Source of the DNA: JAXDLK01 sp034666665
GTDB lineage: Bacteria > Desulfobacterota > Binatia > JACPRU01
Assembly (NCBI GenBank): GCA_034666665.1
Contig: JAXDLK010000057.1
Span: 1-11,350, forward strand
DNA: 11,350 nt
Direction of reading: 5' to 3'
Part shown: piece after piece, positions 1 to 6,241 of the stretch
How positions within the stretch are numbered: position 1 is the first letter of the stretch
How the letters are laid out: the number at the start of each line of letters is the position of its first letter
The notes under the pieces: generated by a model
The model's database searches: none
Told to the model about the DNA's origin: nothing
Seen by the model: the letters and a program-made list of their open reading frames with translations, nothing else
Translations under genes and position numbers: made by a program

Positions 1-20
1 GAGCGGGTGGTGGGGGGCGC

Positions 21-1307
21 GTGGACAAGATCGTGATCGCCGGCGGGCGCGCGCTCCGCGGCGAGGTCGAGGCCGGCGGCTCGAAGAATTCCGCGCTGCC
101 GCTGCTCTTCGCTTCGCTGCTGACGCCCGAGCCGTGCGGGTTTCAGAACCTTCCCGAGGTTGCGGATGTCCGCACCGCGCTCCACCTGCTGCAGAACCTC
201 GGCGTCGAGGTGCTCGACAAGGAGGACCACCGGATCCGTCTCCGGGCGCGCGAGATCACGCGCCTCGAAGCGACCTACGAGCTGGTGAAGACCATGCGCG
301 CGTCGTTCCTGACGCTCGGCCCGCTGCTCGCGCGCGAGGGCCGCGCCCGGGTGTCGACCCCCGGCGGCTGCGCGATCGGCAGTCGGCCGGTGAACCTCCA
401 CCTCGCCGGCCTCGCCAAGATGGGAGCCGAGATCGACATCATCCACGGTTACGTGGAGGCGACCGCGCCGCGGATCGACGGCGGCAAGCGCCGCTTGCGG
501 GGAGCGCACGTGGTGCTCGACTCGCCGTCCGTCGGCGCGACCGAGAACCTGATGATGGCGGCGACGCTGGCTCGCGGCACGACGCGCCTCGAGAACGCTG
601 CGCGGGAGCCGGAGATCCAGGACCTCGCCGACGCCCTCCGCGCGATGGGGGCGGCGATCGAAGGCGACGGCTCGCCGGCGCTGACGATCGACGGCGTGTC
701 GTCGCTCCGCGGCATCGAGCACGACGTCATCCCCGACCGGATCGAGGCCGGCACGTTTCTCGTCGCGGCGGCGATCACCGGCGGCGATTGCCTGGTCCGG
801 AACGCGCGGGCCGCGCACCTCGACGCGTTCCTCGCGAAGCTGGACGAGGCCGGGGTCGAGGTCAGCGCCGATTCCGGTGGAGTGCGAGCGCGCGCCAACG
901 GCCAGCTCCGCGCCGTGTCCCTCGGCACGGCGCCGTTTCCGGGTTTCCCCACCGACCTGCAGGCGCAGATGATGGCGCTGACGACCGTCGCCGAGGGGAC
1001 CAGCGTGATCACCGAGACGATCTTCGAGAACCGCTTCATGCACGCGCTCGAGCTGGTCCGGCTCGGCGCCGAGATCGAGCTCAAGGGCCCGCGCGCGATC
1101 GTCCGCGGAGTGCGGCGGCTGTCCGGTGCCCCGGTGATGGCGACCGATCTCCGCGCGAGCGTGTCGCTGGTGCTGGCCGGCCTCGCGGCGGAGAACTCGA
1201 CCGAGGTGCTGCGCGTCTATCACCTCGACCGCGGCTACGAGACGCTCGAGCGGAAGCTCTCGGCGCTCGGAGCCGACGTGCGGCGCGAGAAGGCCACCGG
1301 TCCGTGA
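21..1307 (+). CDS. murA: UDP-N-acetylglucosamine 1-carboxyvinyltransferase (MurA)
   Basis: MurA transfers enolpyruvate from PEP to UDP-GlcNAc, the first committed step of peptidoglycan synthesis, in the cytoplasm. The 428-residue length is normal for the family. Visible family marks are the SKNSALPLL segment with Lys22 and Asn23, the MRAS motif at 92-95, the fosfomycin-target loop STPGGCAIGSRP with catalytic Cys117, and the PFPGFPTDLQAQ segment containing the conserved catalytic Asp. Cys (not Asp) at 117 predicts fosfomycin sensitivity, by analogy with E. coli Cys115. The GTG start at 21 gives the canonical N-terminus and has a G-rich Shine-Dalgarno-like stretch just upstream. The stop overlaps the hisD start by four bases (GTGA), so this housekeeping gene appears to head, or be embedded in, the histidine operon. 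Its promoter lies outside the window. Confidence 0.97.
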   Translation: MDKIVIAGGRALRGEVEAGGSKNSALPLLFASLLTPEPCGFQNLPEVADVRTALHLLQNLGVEVLDKEDHRIRLRAREITRLEATYELVKTMRASFLTLGPLLAREGRARVSTPGGCAIGSRPVNLHLAGLAKMGAEIDIIHGYVEATAPRIDGGKRRLRGAHVVLDSPSVGATENLMMAATLARGTTRLENAAREPEIQDLADALRAMGAAIEGDGSPALTIDGVSSLRGIEHDVIPDRIEAGTFLVAAAITGGDCLVRNARAAHLDAFLAKLDEAGVEVSADSGGVRARANGQLRAVSLGTAPFPGFPTDLQAQMMALTTVAEGTSVITETIFENRFMHALELVRLGAEIELKGPRAIVRGVRRLSGAPVMATDLRASVSLVLAGLAAENSTEVLRVYHLDRGYETLERKLSALGADVRREKATGP

Positions 1308-2626
1308 GCGCGATCGGCATCTTCCGCCGCGACGAGCCCGCATTCGCGGAGCGGCTGGCAGCGATCGCGGCACGCGCCGAGGGCGACGGCGCCGGCAGCG
1401 AGGTCGAGCGCACCGTGGCGGAGATCCTCGCGCAGGTTCGCGCGGGCGGCGACCGCGCACTCGTCGAGATCACGCGGCGGCTCGACGGTGTCGGCGTGGC
1501 CGGCGCGCTCGAGGTGCCGCGCGCGGAGCTCGCCGCCGCCGAGAAACGGCTCGAGCCGGAGGCGGTGAAGGCCCTCCGGCTGGCGGCACGTCGGATCGCG
1601 GACTTCCACCGGCGGCAGCTGACCAAGGGATGGCGCTATCGGGACGACTCCGGGCTCCTTCTCGGGCAGAAGGTGCAGCCGCTCGAACGGGTCGGCGTCT
1701 ACGTGCCCGGTGGGCGCGCCTCGTACCCGTCGTCGGTGCTGATGAACGTGATTCCCGCGAAGGTGGCCGGCGTGGCCGAGGTGATCGCCGTCTCGCCGCC
1801 GTCTCCGGCGAGCGGCAGCTACGACGCGGTGCTCGCGGCGGCCGCGATCTCGGGCGTGGACCGGTTCTTCCGTGTCGGCGGCGCGCAAGCGGTCGCCGCG
1901 CTCGCGTTCGGGACCGAGAGCGTGCCGCGGGTGGACAAGATCGTCGGTCCCGGAAACGTCTGGGTGCAGACGGCGAAGAAGCTCGTCTTCGGTCGCGTCG
2001 GGATCGACAACTTCGCCGCCGCGAGCGAGGTGCTGGTGATCGCCGATCGCACGGCGCATCCGGACTGGATCGCCGCCGATCTGCTGTCGCAGGCCGAGCA
2101 CGACGAGATGGCCTCGGCGGTCTGCGTCACGGATTCGGAGCGCATCGGCACCGCGGTCGTCGAGGAGGTGGGCCGACAGGTCGCGCTGCTGGCGCACCGG
2201 GAGACCGCGGAGAAGGCGCTCGCGCGGTTCGGAGGCGTCTTCGTCGTCCGCAATCTCGAGCAGGCGATCGAGGTGGCGAACGAGATCGCTCCCGAGCACC
2301 TCGAGCTCGCCGTCGTCGATCCGGAGCGGTGGCTGAAGCGTGTGCGCCACGCCGGCGCGGTCTTCCTCGGCAGCCTGGCGCCGGAGCCGCTCGGCGATTA
2401 CCTCGCCGGACCGAACCACGTGCTGCCGACGGGCGGCACGGCGCGGTTCGGGTCGCCGCTCGGCGTCTACGACTTCATCAAGCGAACGAGCGTCATCGGC
2501 GGCAGCCGCCGAGCGCTCGAGCGGCTCGGCCCGGCGGTGGTCCTGCTGGCGACGCTCGAAGGTCTGGACGCGCACGCGCGCGCCGTGGAGATCCGTTTGC
2601 GGCCGAAGAAAGCCAGGAGGCGCTGA
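1304..2626 (+). CDS. hisD: Histidinol dehydrogenase (HisD)
   Basis: HisD oxidises L-histidinol to L-histidine in two NAD-dependent steps, the last reactions of the pathway. The protein is 440 residues (E. coli about 434). Expected residues are present: zinc ligands Gln263, His266, Asp365 and His424, the catalytic pair Glu331-His332 in APEHLEL, GPGNVWV at 216-222, and GPNHVLPTGGTARF near 369-382. The normally near-invariant AGPSE segment reads AAASE (238-242), preceded by Asn-Phe; the Ser that aligns with E. coli Ser237 is kept. The GTG start at 1304 lies in the GTGA overlap with murA. The frame stays open far upstream inside murA, but that extension is low-complexity Arg/Pro/Gly and is a GC-rich artefact. 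The stop is followed immediately by hisB. Confidence 0.96.
   Translation: MSAIGIFRRDEPAFAERLAAIAARAEGDGAGSEVERTVAEILAQVRAGGDRALVEITRRLDGVGVAGALEVPRAELAAAEKRLEPEAVKALRLAARRIADFHRRQLTKGWRYRDDSGLLLGQKVQPLERVGVYVPGGRASYPSSVLMNVIPAKVAGVAEVIAVSPPSPASGSYDAVLAAAAISGVDRFFRVGGAQAVAALAFGTESVPRVDKIVGPGNVWVQTAKKLVFGRVGIDNFAAASEVLVIADRTAHPDWIAADLLSQAEHDEMASAVCVTDSERIGTAVVEEVGRQVALLAHRETAEKALARFGGVFVVRNLEQAIEVANEIAPEHLELAVVDPERWLKRVRHAGAVFLGSLAPEPLGDYLAGPNHVLPTGGTARFGSPLGVYDFIKRTSVIGGSRRALERLGPAVVLLATLEGLDAHARAVEIRLRPKKARRR
2615..2620 (+). promoter_or_regulatory. Shine-Dalgarno site deciding the hisB start
   Basis: AGGAGG lies at the 3' end of hisD, six bases before the GTG at 2627. No comparable site precedes the alternative ATG at 2684, so it supports the longer HisB with a 19-residue N-terminal extension. 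Confidence 0.7.
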
Positions 2627-3262
2627 GTGGACGACGACACCGACATCGACGAGCTGGAAGTACCGAAGCCGAACCCGAGCCGGATGGCCGAGGTCCAGCG
2701 CACGACCAAGGAGACGGAGATCGCGCTCGGCATCGAGCTCGACGGCCGCGGCCGGTACCAGGTGAGCACCGGGATTCCGTTCCTGAACCACATGCTCGAG
2801 CTCTTCGCCAAGCATGGGTTCTTCGACCTCATGGTCGGTGCCAAGGGCGACATCGAGGTCGACTATCACCACACCGTCGAGGACGTCGGCCTGACGCTCG
2901 GCGAGGCGATTCGCAAGGCGCTCGGCGACAAGGCCGGAATCCGCCGCTTCGGCGAGGCGACGATCCCGCTGGACGAGGCGCTGGTGTCCGTGGTCGTGGA
3001 CCTGAGCGGCCGGCCGTTCTTCGCCTATAACGTGAAGCTCGCGCAGGACAAGATCGGCCAGTTCGACGTCGAGCTCATCCACGATTTCCTGCTCGCCCTG
3101 ACGAACCAGCTCGGCATGAACCTGCACGTCAACATGATCTCGGGCCGGAATCCGCACCACATCATCGAGGCGGCGTTCAAGGCCCTCGCCCGGGCGCTGT
3201 CGATGGCAGTCGCCAAGGACCCGCGCGTGGAGGGCGTGCTGTCCACGAAGGGGATCCTGTGA
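2627..3262 (+). CDS. hisB: Imidazoleglycerol-phosphate dehydratase (HisB)
   Basis: HisB dehydrates imidazole glycerol phosphate to imidazole acetol phosphate, a manganese-dependent step. The gene encodes the monofunctional dehydratase only, with no fused histidinol-phosphatase. Family motifs are FLNHMLELFAKHGFFDL, the metal-binding DYHHTVEDVGL, DEALVSVVVDLSGRP and GRNPHHIIEAAFKALARAL, in the usual order. The GTG start directly abuts the hisD stop and has a good Shine-Dalgarno, giving 211 residues with an acidic N-terminal extension (about 1-19, rich in Asp/Glu, then Pro). Starting at the ATG at 2684 would give the usual length of about 192, so the exact N-terminus is uncertain. The stop overlaps a GTG that opens the inserted DUF559 frame. 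Confidence 0.95.
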   Translation: MDDDTDIDELEVPKPNPSRMAEVQRTTKETEIALGIELDGRGRYQVSTGIPFLNHMLELFAKHGFFDLMVGAKGDIEVDYHHTVEDVGLTLGEAIRKALGDKAGIRRFGEATIPLDEALVSVVVDLSGRPFFAYNVKLAQDKIGQFDVELIHDFLLALTNQLGMNLHVNMISGRNPHHIIEAAFKALARALSMAVAKDPRVEGVLSTKGIL

Positions 3263-3963
3263 GGAGACGGAACCCTCTCCCTAGCCCTCTCCCTAAAAGG
3301 GCGAGGGGATCGGAAGGGGGCGCTCCCCTCCTCACCTCTCCCCAGAGGGGAGAGGTCGGCGCGCAAGCGCCGGGAGAGGGGCTCATCCGAACCGCTCGTC
3401 AGCTTCGCCGCAAATCCACCGACGCCGAGCAGCGGCTTTGGACTCAGCTTCGGCGTCACAACCTGAGCGGCGTCAAGTTTCGCCGGCAGCATCCGATCGG
3501 ACCGTTCGTGGTCGACTTCTGCGCTCCATCGATCTTTGTCGTCGTCGAGATCGATGGCGGGCAGCATGCCGAAGACGAGGAGCGCTCACGCGACGCCGCG
3601 CGCACGGTGTATCTGACGTCGAACGGCTACCGCGTGCTCCGCTTCTGGAACGACGAGGTGCTGCGGAGAACCGAGTCCGTTCTCGAGGTCGTGCTGGAAG
3701 CCATGCGGAACCCTCTCCCTAACCCTCTCCCTGAAAGGGAGAGGGGATTGGAGGGGACGGTCTTGGTGGGGCCGATAGGGAATCGCAAGCGGAGTCTCCT
3801 CTCCGCGCCTCGCCCCGGAGGCGGCCCCGGAGGGGAGAGGTCGGCCGTAGGCCGGGAGAGGGGAGAAACAGCGCCCCGGAAGACGAAGTTCGGGAAAGTT
3901 CTCCATCCTACTCCGCCCTCGCCATGGCGTTTTCCGATCCCCGAAGTGAACGTCAAAAACTAG
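3259..3963 (+). CDS. DUF559-domain protein (Vsr/PD-(D/E)XK-like nuclease fold) inserted in the his operon
   Basis: Residues about 43-149 form a DUF559 domain. It starts ARQLRRKSTDAEQRLWTQLR, continues with FRRQHPIGPFVVDFCAP (74-90) and EIDGGQH (97-103), and ends at YRVLRFWNDEVL (124-135). Asp86, Glu97/Asp99 and His103 are the likely active-site set by analogy with very-short-patch-repair-like endonucleases; the biological role of DUF559 proteins is not established. The only in-frame start before the domain is the GTG at 3259, which overlaps the hisB stop (GTGA) and has GAAGGGG just upstream. Residues 1-42 and about 150-200 are translated repeat sequence (for example NPLPNPLPERERG), and the tail to 234 resembles nothing I recognise. 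The compact domain may be the only folded part. Codon use is looser than in neighbouring genes, suggesting acquired DNA. Confidence 0.75.
   Translation: MRRRNPLPSPLPKRARGSEGGAPLLTSPQRGEVGAQAPGEGLIRTARQLRRKSTDAEQRLWTQLRRHNLSGVKFRRQHPIGPFVVDFCAPSIFVVVEIDGGQHAEDEERSRDAARTVYLTSNGYRVLRFWNDEVLRRTESVLEVVLEAMRNPLPNPLPERERGLEGTVLVGPIGNRKRSLLSAPRPGGGPGGERSAVGRERGETAPRKTKFGKVLHPTPPSPWRFPIPEVNVKN
3268..3381 (+). repeat. Composite CTCTCCC-rich hairpin repeat, copy 1
   Basis: There are two parts. Part A (3268-3314) contains CCCTCTCCCT / AGGGCGAGGG arms (3285-3294 and 3298-3307), nine of ten pairs around an AAA loop. Part B contains a perfect 10-bp hairpin, ACCTCTCCCC with GGGGAGAGGT (3334-3343, 3347-3356), and then CGGCGC-GCAA-GCGCCG (3357-3372), a 6-bp stem with a GNRA-type tetraloop. 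It lies immediately before the DUF559 domain and is matched in the same orientation after it. Confidence 0.85.
3706..3863 (+). repeat. Composite CTCTCCC-rich hairpin repeat, copy 2
   Basis: Part A' (3706-3752) matches copy 1 in 43 of 47 positions and makes a perfect 10-bp hairpin (3723-3732 with 3736-3745, GAA loop). After a spacer of about 40 bp, part B' shares GGGGAGAGGTCGGC (3832-3845) and GCCGGGAGAGGGG (3851-3863) with copy 1, around a CGGCC-GTA-GGCCG hairpin (3842-3854). B' also holds two CCCCGGAGG words 12 bp apart (3813, 3825). The orientation is the same as copy 1, so the DUF559 domain sits between direct repeats. Confidence 0.8.
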
Positions 3964-3976
3964 CGCGGGTGACGCC
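3864..3976. other. Tail of the insert before hisH, no recognisable element
   Basis: This is 113 bases between the second repeat and hisH. It is nominally translated as the C-terminal tail of the DUF559 frame (stop TAG at 3961-3963). I see no convincing sigma-70 promoter and no terminator. GGGTGA at 3967-3972 is a plausible Shine-Dalgarno for hisH. Confidence 0.4.
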
Positions 3977-4603
3977 ATGATCGCCGTCGTCGATTACGGG
4001 ATGGGCAACCTGCGGAGCGTGGAGAAGGGGCTCGCGCGCGCGGGGGCTCCCGTGGAGGTGACGAGCGACGGGGATCGTGTCCTCGCGGCGGACGGCGTCG
4101 TGCTCCCCGGCGTCGGCGCGTTCGGCGCCTGCATGGAGAACCTCCGCGAGCGTGGGCTCGTCGATCCCGTTCGCGAGGTCGTGCTTCGCGGTACGCCGTT
4201 CCTCGGCATCTGCCTCGGGCTGCAGCTCCTCTTCGACGAGAGCGAGGAGTTCGGCCCCGTCGGCGGGCTCGGGCTCCTCCGCGGCCGCGTGCGGCGTCTC
4301 GGGGGCCCGGAGCTCGACGGCCTCAAGGTGCCGCACATGGGCTGGAACCAGCTCCGCATACGGAAACCCGCCGTCGAGCTCGATGGCATCGATGAAGGCG
4401 CGGCCACCTATTACGTGCATTCGTTCTACGTCGATCCGGACGACGACGAGATCGTCGCCGCGACCACCGAGTACGGCATCGAGTTCACCGCGGCGATCGC
4501 GTACGAGAACGTCTTCGGCTGCCAGTTCCACCCCGAGAAGAGCCAGGCGGTCGGCCTCAAGATCCTCGAGAACTTCGCGCGCCGCGTCGCGAGCCGATCG
4601 TGA
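3977..4603 (+). CDS. hisH: Imidazole glycerol phosphate synthase, glutaminase subunit (HisH)
   Basis: HisH hydrolyses glutamine and channels ammonia to HisF, with which it forms IGP synthase. It is a class I glutamine amidotransferase of 208 residues, the usual size. The N-terminus MIAVVDYGMGNLRSV, the LPGVGAFG loop, the nucleophile Cys79 in FLGICLGLQLL, and His185 and Glu187 in QFHPEKSQ complete the catalytic triad. KVPHMGWNQL and YYVHSFY are further HisH hallmarks. The ATG at 3977 follows the stop of the inserted frame by 13 bases and has a GGGTGA site. Because the insert separates it from hisB by 714 nt, its translation is no longer coupled directly to hisB. It overlaps hisA by four bases. 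Confidence 0.97.
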   Translation: MIAVVDYGMGNLRSVEKGLARAGAPVEVTSDGDRVLAADGVVLPGVGAFGACMENLRERGLVDPVREVVLRGTPFLGICLGLQLLFDESEEFGPVGGLGLLRGRVRRLGGPELDGLKVPHMGWNQLRIRKPAVELDGIDEGAATYYVHSFYVDPDDDEIVAATTEYGIEFTAAIAYENVFGCQFHPEKSQAVGLKILENFARRVASRS

Positions 4604-5322
4604 TCGTGATCCCGGCGATCGATCTCCGCGGCGGCAGGTGCGTGCGTCTGTTCCAGGGGGACTTCGCGAAGGAGACCGTCTACGGTGACGACCCGGCGGC
4701 GATGGCGGCGCGGTGGGAAGGCGAGGGCGCCGAGTGGCTGCACGTCGTCGACCTCGACGGCGCGGTCGCCGGCCGGCCGGTGCAGCTCGACACCCTCGGG
4801 GCGATCGCTTCGCGCGTGCGGATGGCGGTCGAGTTCGGTGGCGGCGTGCGCTCGCTCGACCACACCCGAGCCGTGTTCGCGGCCGGCGCTCGCCGCGCGA
4901 TCGTCGGCACCGCCGCCCTCGAGGACCCGGAATTCCTCGAAGCGGCCTGTCGGGAGTTTCCCGGACGAGTGTTCGTTGCCCTCGACGCTCGCGACGGCGA
5001 GGTGATGGTCCGTGGCTGGACTCGCACCAGCGGGCGCGACGTCGCGGAGGCGGCGCGCGACTGCGAGGCACGAGGCGCAGGCGGGTTTCTCTTCACCGAC
5101 GTGTCGCGTGACGGCACTGGTGGCGGCGTCAACGTCGCGGCGACGGCGGCGCTCGCGGACGCGGTTCGAGTGCCGGTCATCGCCTCGGGGGGCGTCGCCT
5201 CGCTCGACGACGTCCGGAACGTGCGCGCCGTCGAGGACCGAGGCATCTCCGCGCTCGTCATCGGCAAGGCCCTCTACACCGGTGCGGTCGGTCTCGCCGA
5301 AGCGATTGCCGCCGCGCGCTGA
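4600..5322 (+). CDS. hisA: ProFAR isomerase (HisA)
   Basis: HisA carries out the Amadori rearrangement of the aminoaldose ProFAR to the aminoketose PRFAR, the substrate of HisF-HisH. It is a 240-residue TIM barrel. The catalytic Asp8 (IPAIDLRGG) and Asp129 (ALDAR) are visible, as are the phosphate-binding FGGGVRS at 79-85 and the TDVSRDGTGGGVN loop at 166-178, where HisA proteins more often read TDISRDGT plus a different tail. The GTG start lies in a GTGA overlap with hisH. Its final 13 codons plus stop occur again about 98 bp downstream in a tandem duplication. The stop (TGATG) overlaps by one base the ATG of the chimeric mini-ORF, where hisF would normally begin. Confidence 0.96.
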   Translation: MIVIPAIDLRGGRCVRLFQGDFAKETVYGDDPAAMAARWEGEGAEWLHVVDLDGAVAGRPVQLDTLGAIASRVRMAVEFGGGVRSLDHTRAVFAAGARRAIVGTAALEDPEFLEAACREFPGRVFVALDARDGEVMVRGWTRTSGRDVAEAARDCEARGAGGFLFTDVSRDGTGGGVNVAATAALADAVRVPVIASGGVASLDDVRNVRAVEDRGISALVIGKALYTGAVGLAEAIAAAR

Positions 5323-5474
5323 TGCTGGCGAAGCGCATCATCCCTTGTCTCGGCGTGAACGAGGGCCGCGTCGTCATCGCGGCGGTCGGTCTCGGCGAAG
5401 CGATTGCCGCTGCACGCTGATGCTGGCGAAGCGCATCATCCCTTGTCTCGACGTGAAGGAGGGGCGCGTCGTCA
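5284..5474 (+). repeat. Tandem duplication of the hisA-hisF junction (98-bp period)
   Basis: Copy 1 spans 5284-5376 and copy 2 spans 5382-5474. They agree at 87 of 93 positions, including an identical 36-bp core (5317-5352) across the TGATG junction. Differences fall at 5297, 5313, 5316, 5353, 5360 and 5366 of copy 1. Each copy holds the last codons of hisA and the first codons of hisF. The true hisA end is in copy 1 and the true hisF start is in copy 2. Confidence 0.93.
5322..5420 (+). pseudogene. Chimeric mini-ORF: HisF N-terminus fused to HisA C-terminus (32 aa)
   Basis: The frame begins at the first ATG after hisA with a HisF-like start (MLAKRIIPCLGVNEGRVV). It then runs in frame into a second HisA C-terminus (AVGLGEAIAAAR) and stops at 5418-5420. 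It overlaps hisA and the intact hisF by one base each (TGATG at both ends), so the stop-start coupling chain is preserved. Relative to intact HisF, catalytic Asp11 is Gly, Lys13 is Asn, and only the first beta-strand is present, so it cannot be an active HisF. It is best read as a by-product of the tandem duplication that may still be translated. Whether the peptide is stable is unknown. Confidence 0.75.
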
Positions 5475-6178
5475 AAGGCGTCAACTTCGTCGGGCTTCGC
5501 GATGCCGGCGATCCCGTGGAGATCGCCAAGCGGTACGACGACGAGGGTGCCGACGAGCTCACGTTCCTCGACATCACGGCGTCGTACGAGAAGCGACCGA
5601 TCCTCCTCGACGTGGTTCAGCGCACCGCGGAGACAGTGTTCATGCCGTTGACCGTCGGCGGCGGCGTACGCGAGCCCGCGGACATCCGCGCGCTGCTGCG
5701 TGCCGGCGCGGACAAGGTATCGATCAACACGGCGGCGGTCGCGCGTCCGGACTTCGTCCGCGAGGCGGCGGAGCGGTTCGGCACGCAGTGCATCGTCGTC
5801 GCGGTCGACGCGAAGCGCGCGGGCGAGCGCTGGGAGGTCTACACGCACGGAGGCCGCAACCCGACCGGGCTAGACGCCGTCGAGTGGGCCGCGCGCATGG
5901 AGGGCTACGGGGCAGGCGAGATCCTCCTCACCAGCATGGACCGCGACGGCACGCGGCTCGGATACGACCTCGAGCTCACGCGCGCGATCTCGACGACGGT
6001 AAACGTTCCGGTCGTCGCCTCCGGCGGCGTCGGCGAGCTCGAGCATCTCTACGAGGGCTTCGTCATCGGCGGCGCGGACGCGGCGCTCGCGGCGTCGATC
6101 TTCCATTACCGCGAGCACACCGTTCGCGAGGCGAAGGAGTATCTCGCGGCGCGAGGGGTCGTCGTGCGATCCGTTTAG
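5420..6178 (+). CDS. hisF: Imidazole glycerol phosphate synthase, cyclase subunit (HisF)
   Basis: HisF uses ammonia from HisH to convert PRFAR into imidazole glycerol phosphate and AICAR. The 252-residue TIM barrel has catalytic Asp11 (PCLDVKEGRVVKG) and Asp130 (VAVDAKR), the phosphate loops VGGGVRE and SGGVGE, and the TSMDRDGTRLGYDLEL segment, all standard. I chose the ATG at 5420 because the earlier ATG at 5322 opens a frame that ends after 32 codons. The chosen ATG overlaps the stop of that mini-ORF by one base, so initiation is probably by reinitiation or coupling. This is the last gene of the his run here: hisI and hisE, which often follow hisF, are absent and the next gene is on the other strand. 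Confidence 0.97.
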   Translation: MLAKRIIPCLDVKEGRVVKGVNFVGLRDAGDPVEIAKRYDDEGADELTFLDITASYEKRPILLDVVQRTAETVFMPLTVGGGVREPADIRALLRAGADKVSINTAAVARPDFVREAAERFGTQCIVVAVDAKRAGERWEVYTHGGRNPTGLDAVEWAARMEGYGAGEILLTSMDRDGTRLGYDLELTRAISTTVNVPVVASGGVGELEHLYEGFVIGGADAALAASIFHYREHTVREAKEYLAARGVVVRSV

Positions 6179-6212
6179 GTTTAGGTACGGATTTCGATGA
6201 GCCGCCCGAACG

Positions 6213-6239
6213 CCGTCTTTCCGTCTTGCAGACGGACGG
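6213..6239. terminator. Possible hairpin between convergent hisF and the PIN toxin gene
   Basis: CCGTCT-TGC-AGACGG (6221-6235) is a perfect 6-bp stem. It can be extended by CCGT (6213-6216) with ACGG (6236-6239) across a CTTT bulge. It sits between converging genes, where a bidirectional terminator is expected, but neither side has a proper T-tract. The stretch GTTTAGGTTTAGGT around the hisF stop is a short tandem word of no known meaning. Confidence 0.3.
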
Positions 6240-6241
6240 TG

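Noticed and set aside
1..20. 3' end of a gene upstream of murA
   Set aside because: Twenty bases are too few to identify a frame or stop.
134..1303. Long open frame running through murA into hisD (would give an 830-residue protein)
   Set aside because: The part within murA is Arg/Pro/Gly low-complexity, typical of an out-of-frame GC-rich reading; HisD homology starts only after 1304.
1235..3160. 641-codon minus-strand frame opposite hisD and hisB
   Set aside because: The composition is His/Arg/Val/Asp-rich with no domain; both plus-strand genes are unmistakable family members.
3268..3863. CRISPR array or insertion sequence
   Set aside because: There are only two repeat copies about 440 bp apart, no regular spacers, no transposase and no clear target-site duplication.
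6173..6186. Tandem TTTAGG words at the hisF stop as an attachment site or telomere-like repeat
   Set aside because: Only two units are present, with no matching copy elsewhere in the window; chance is sufficient.
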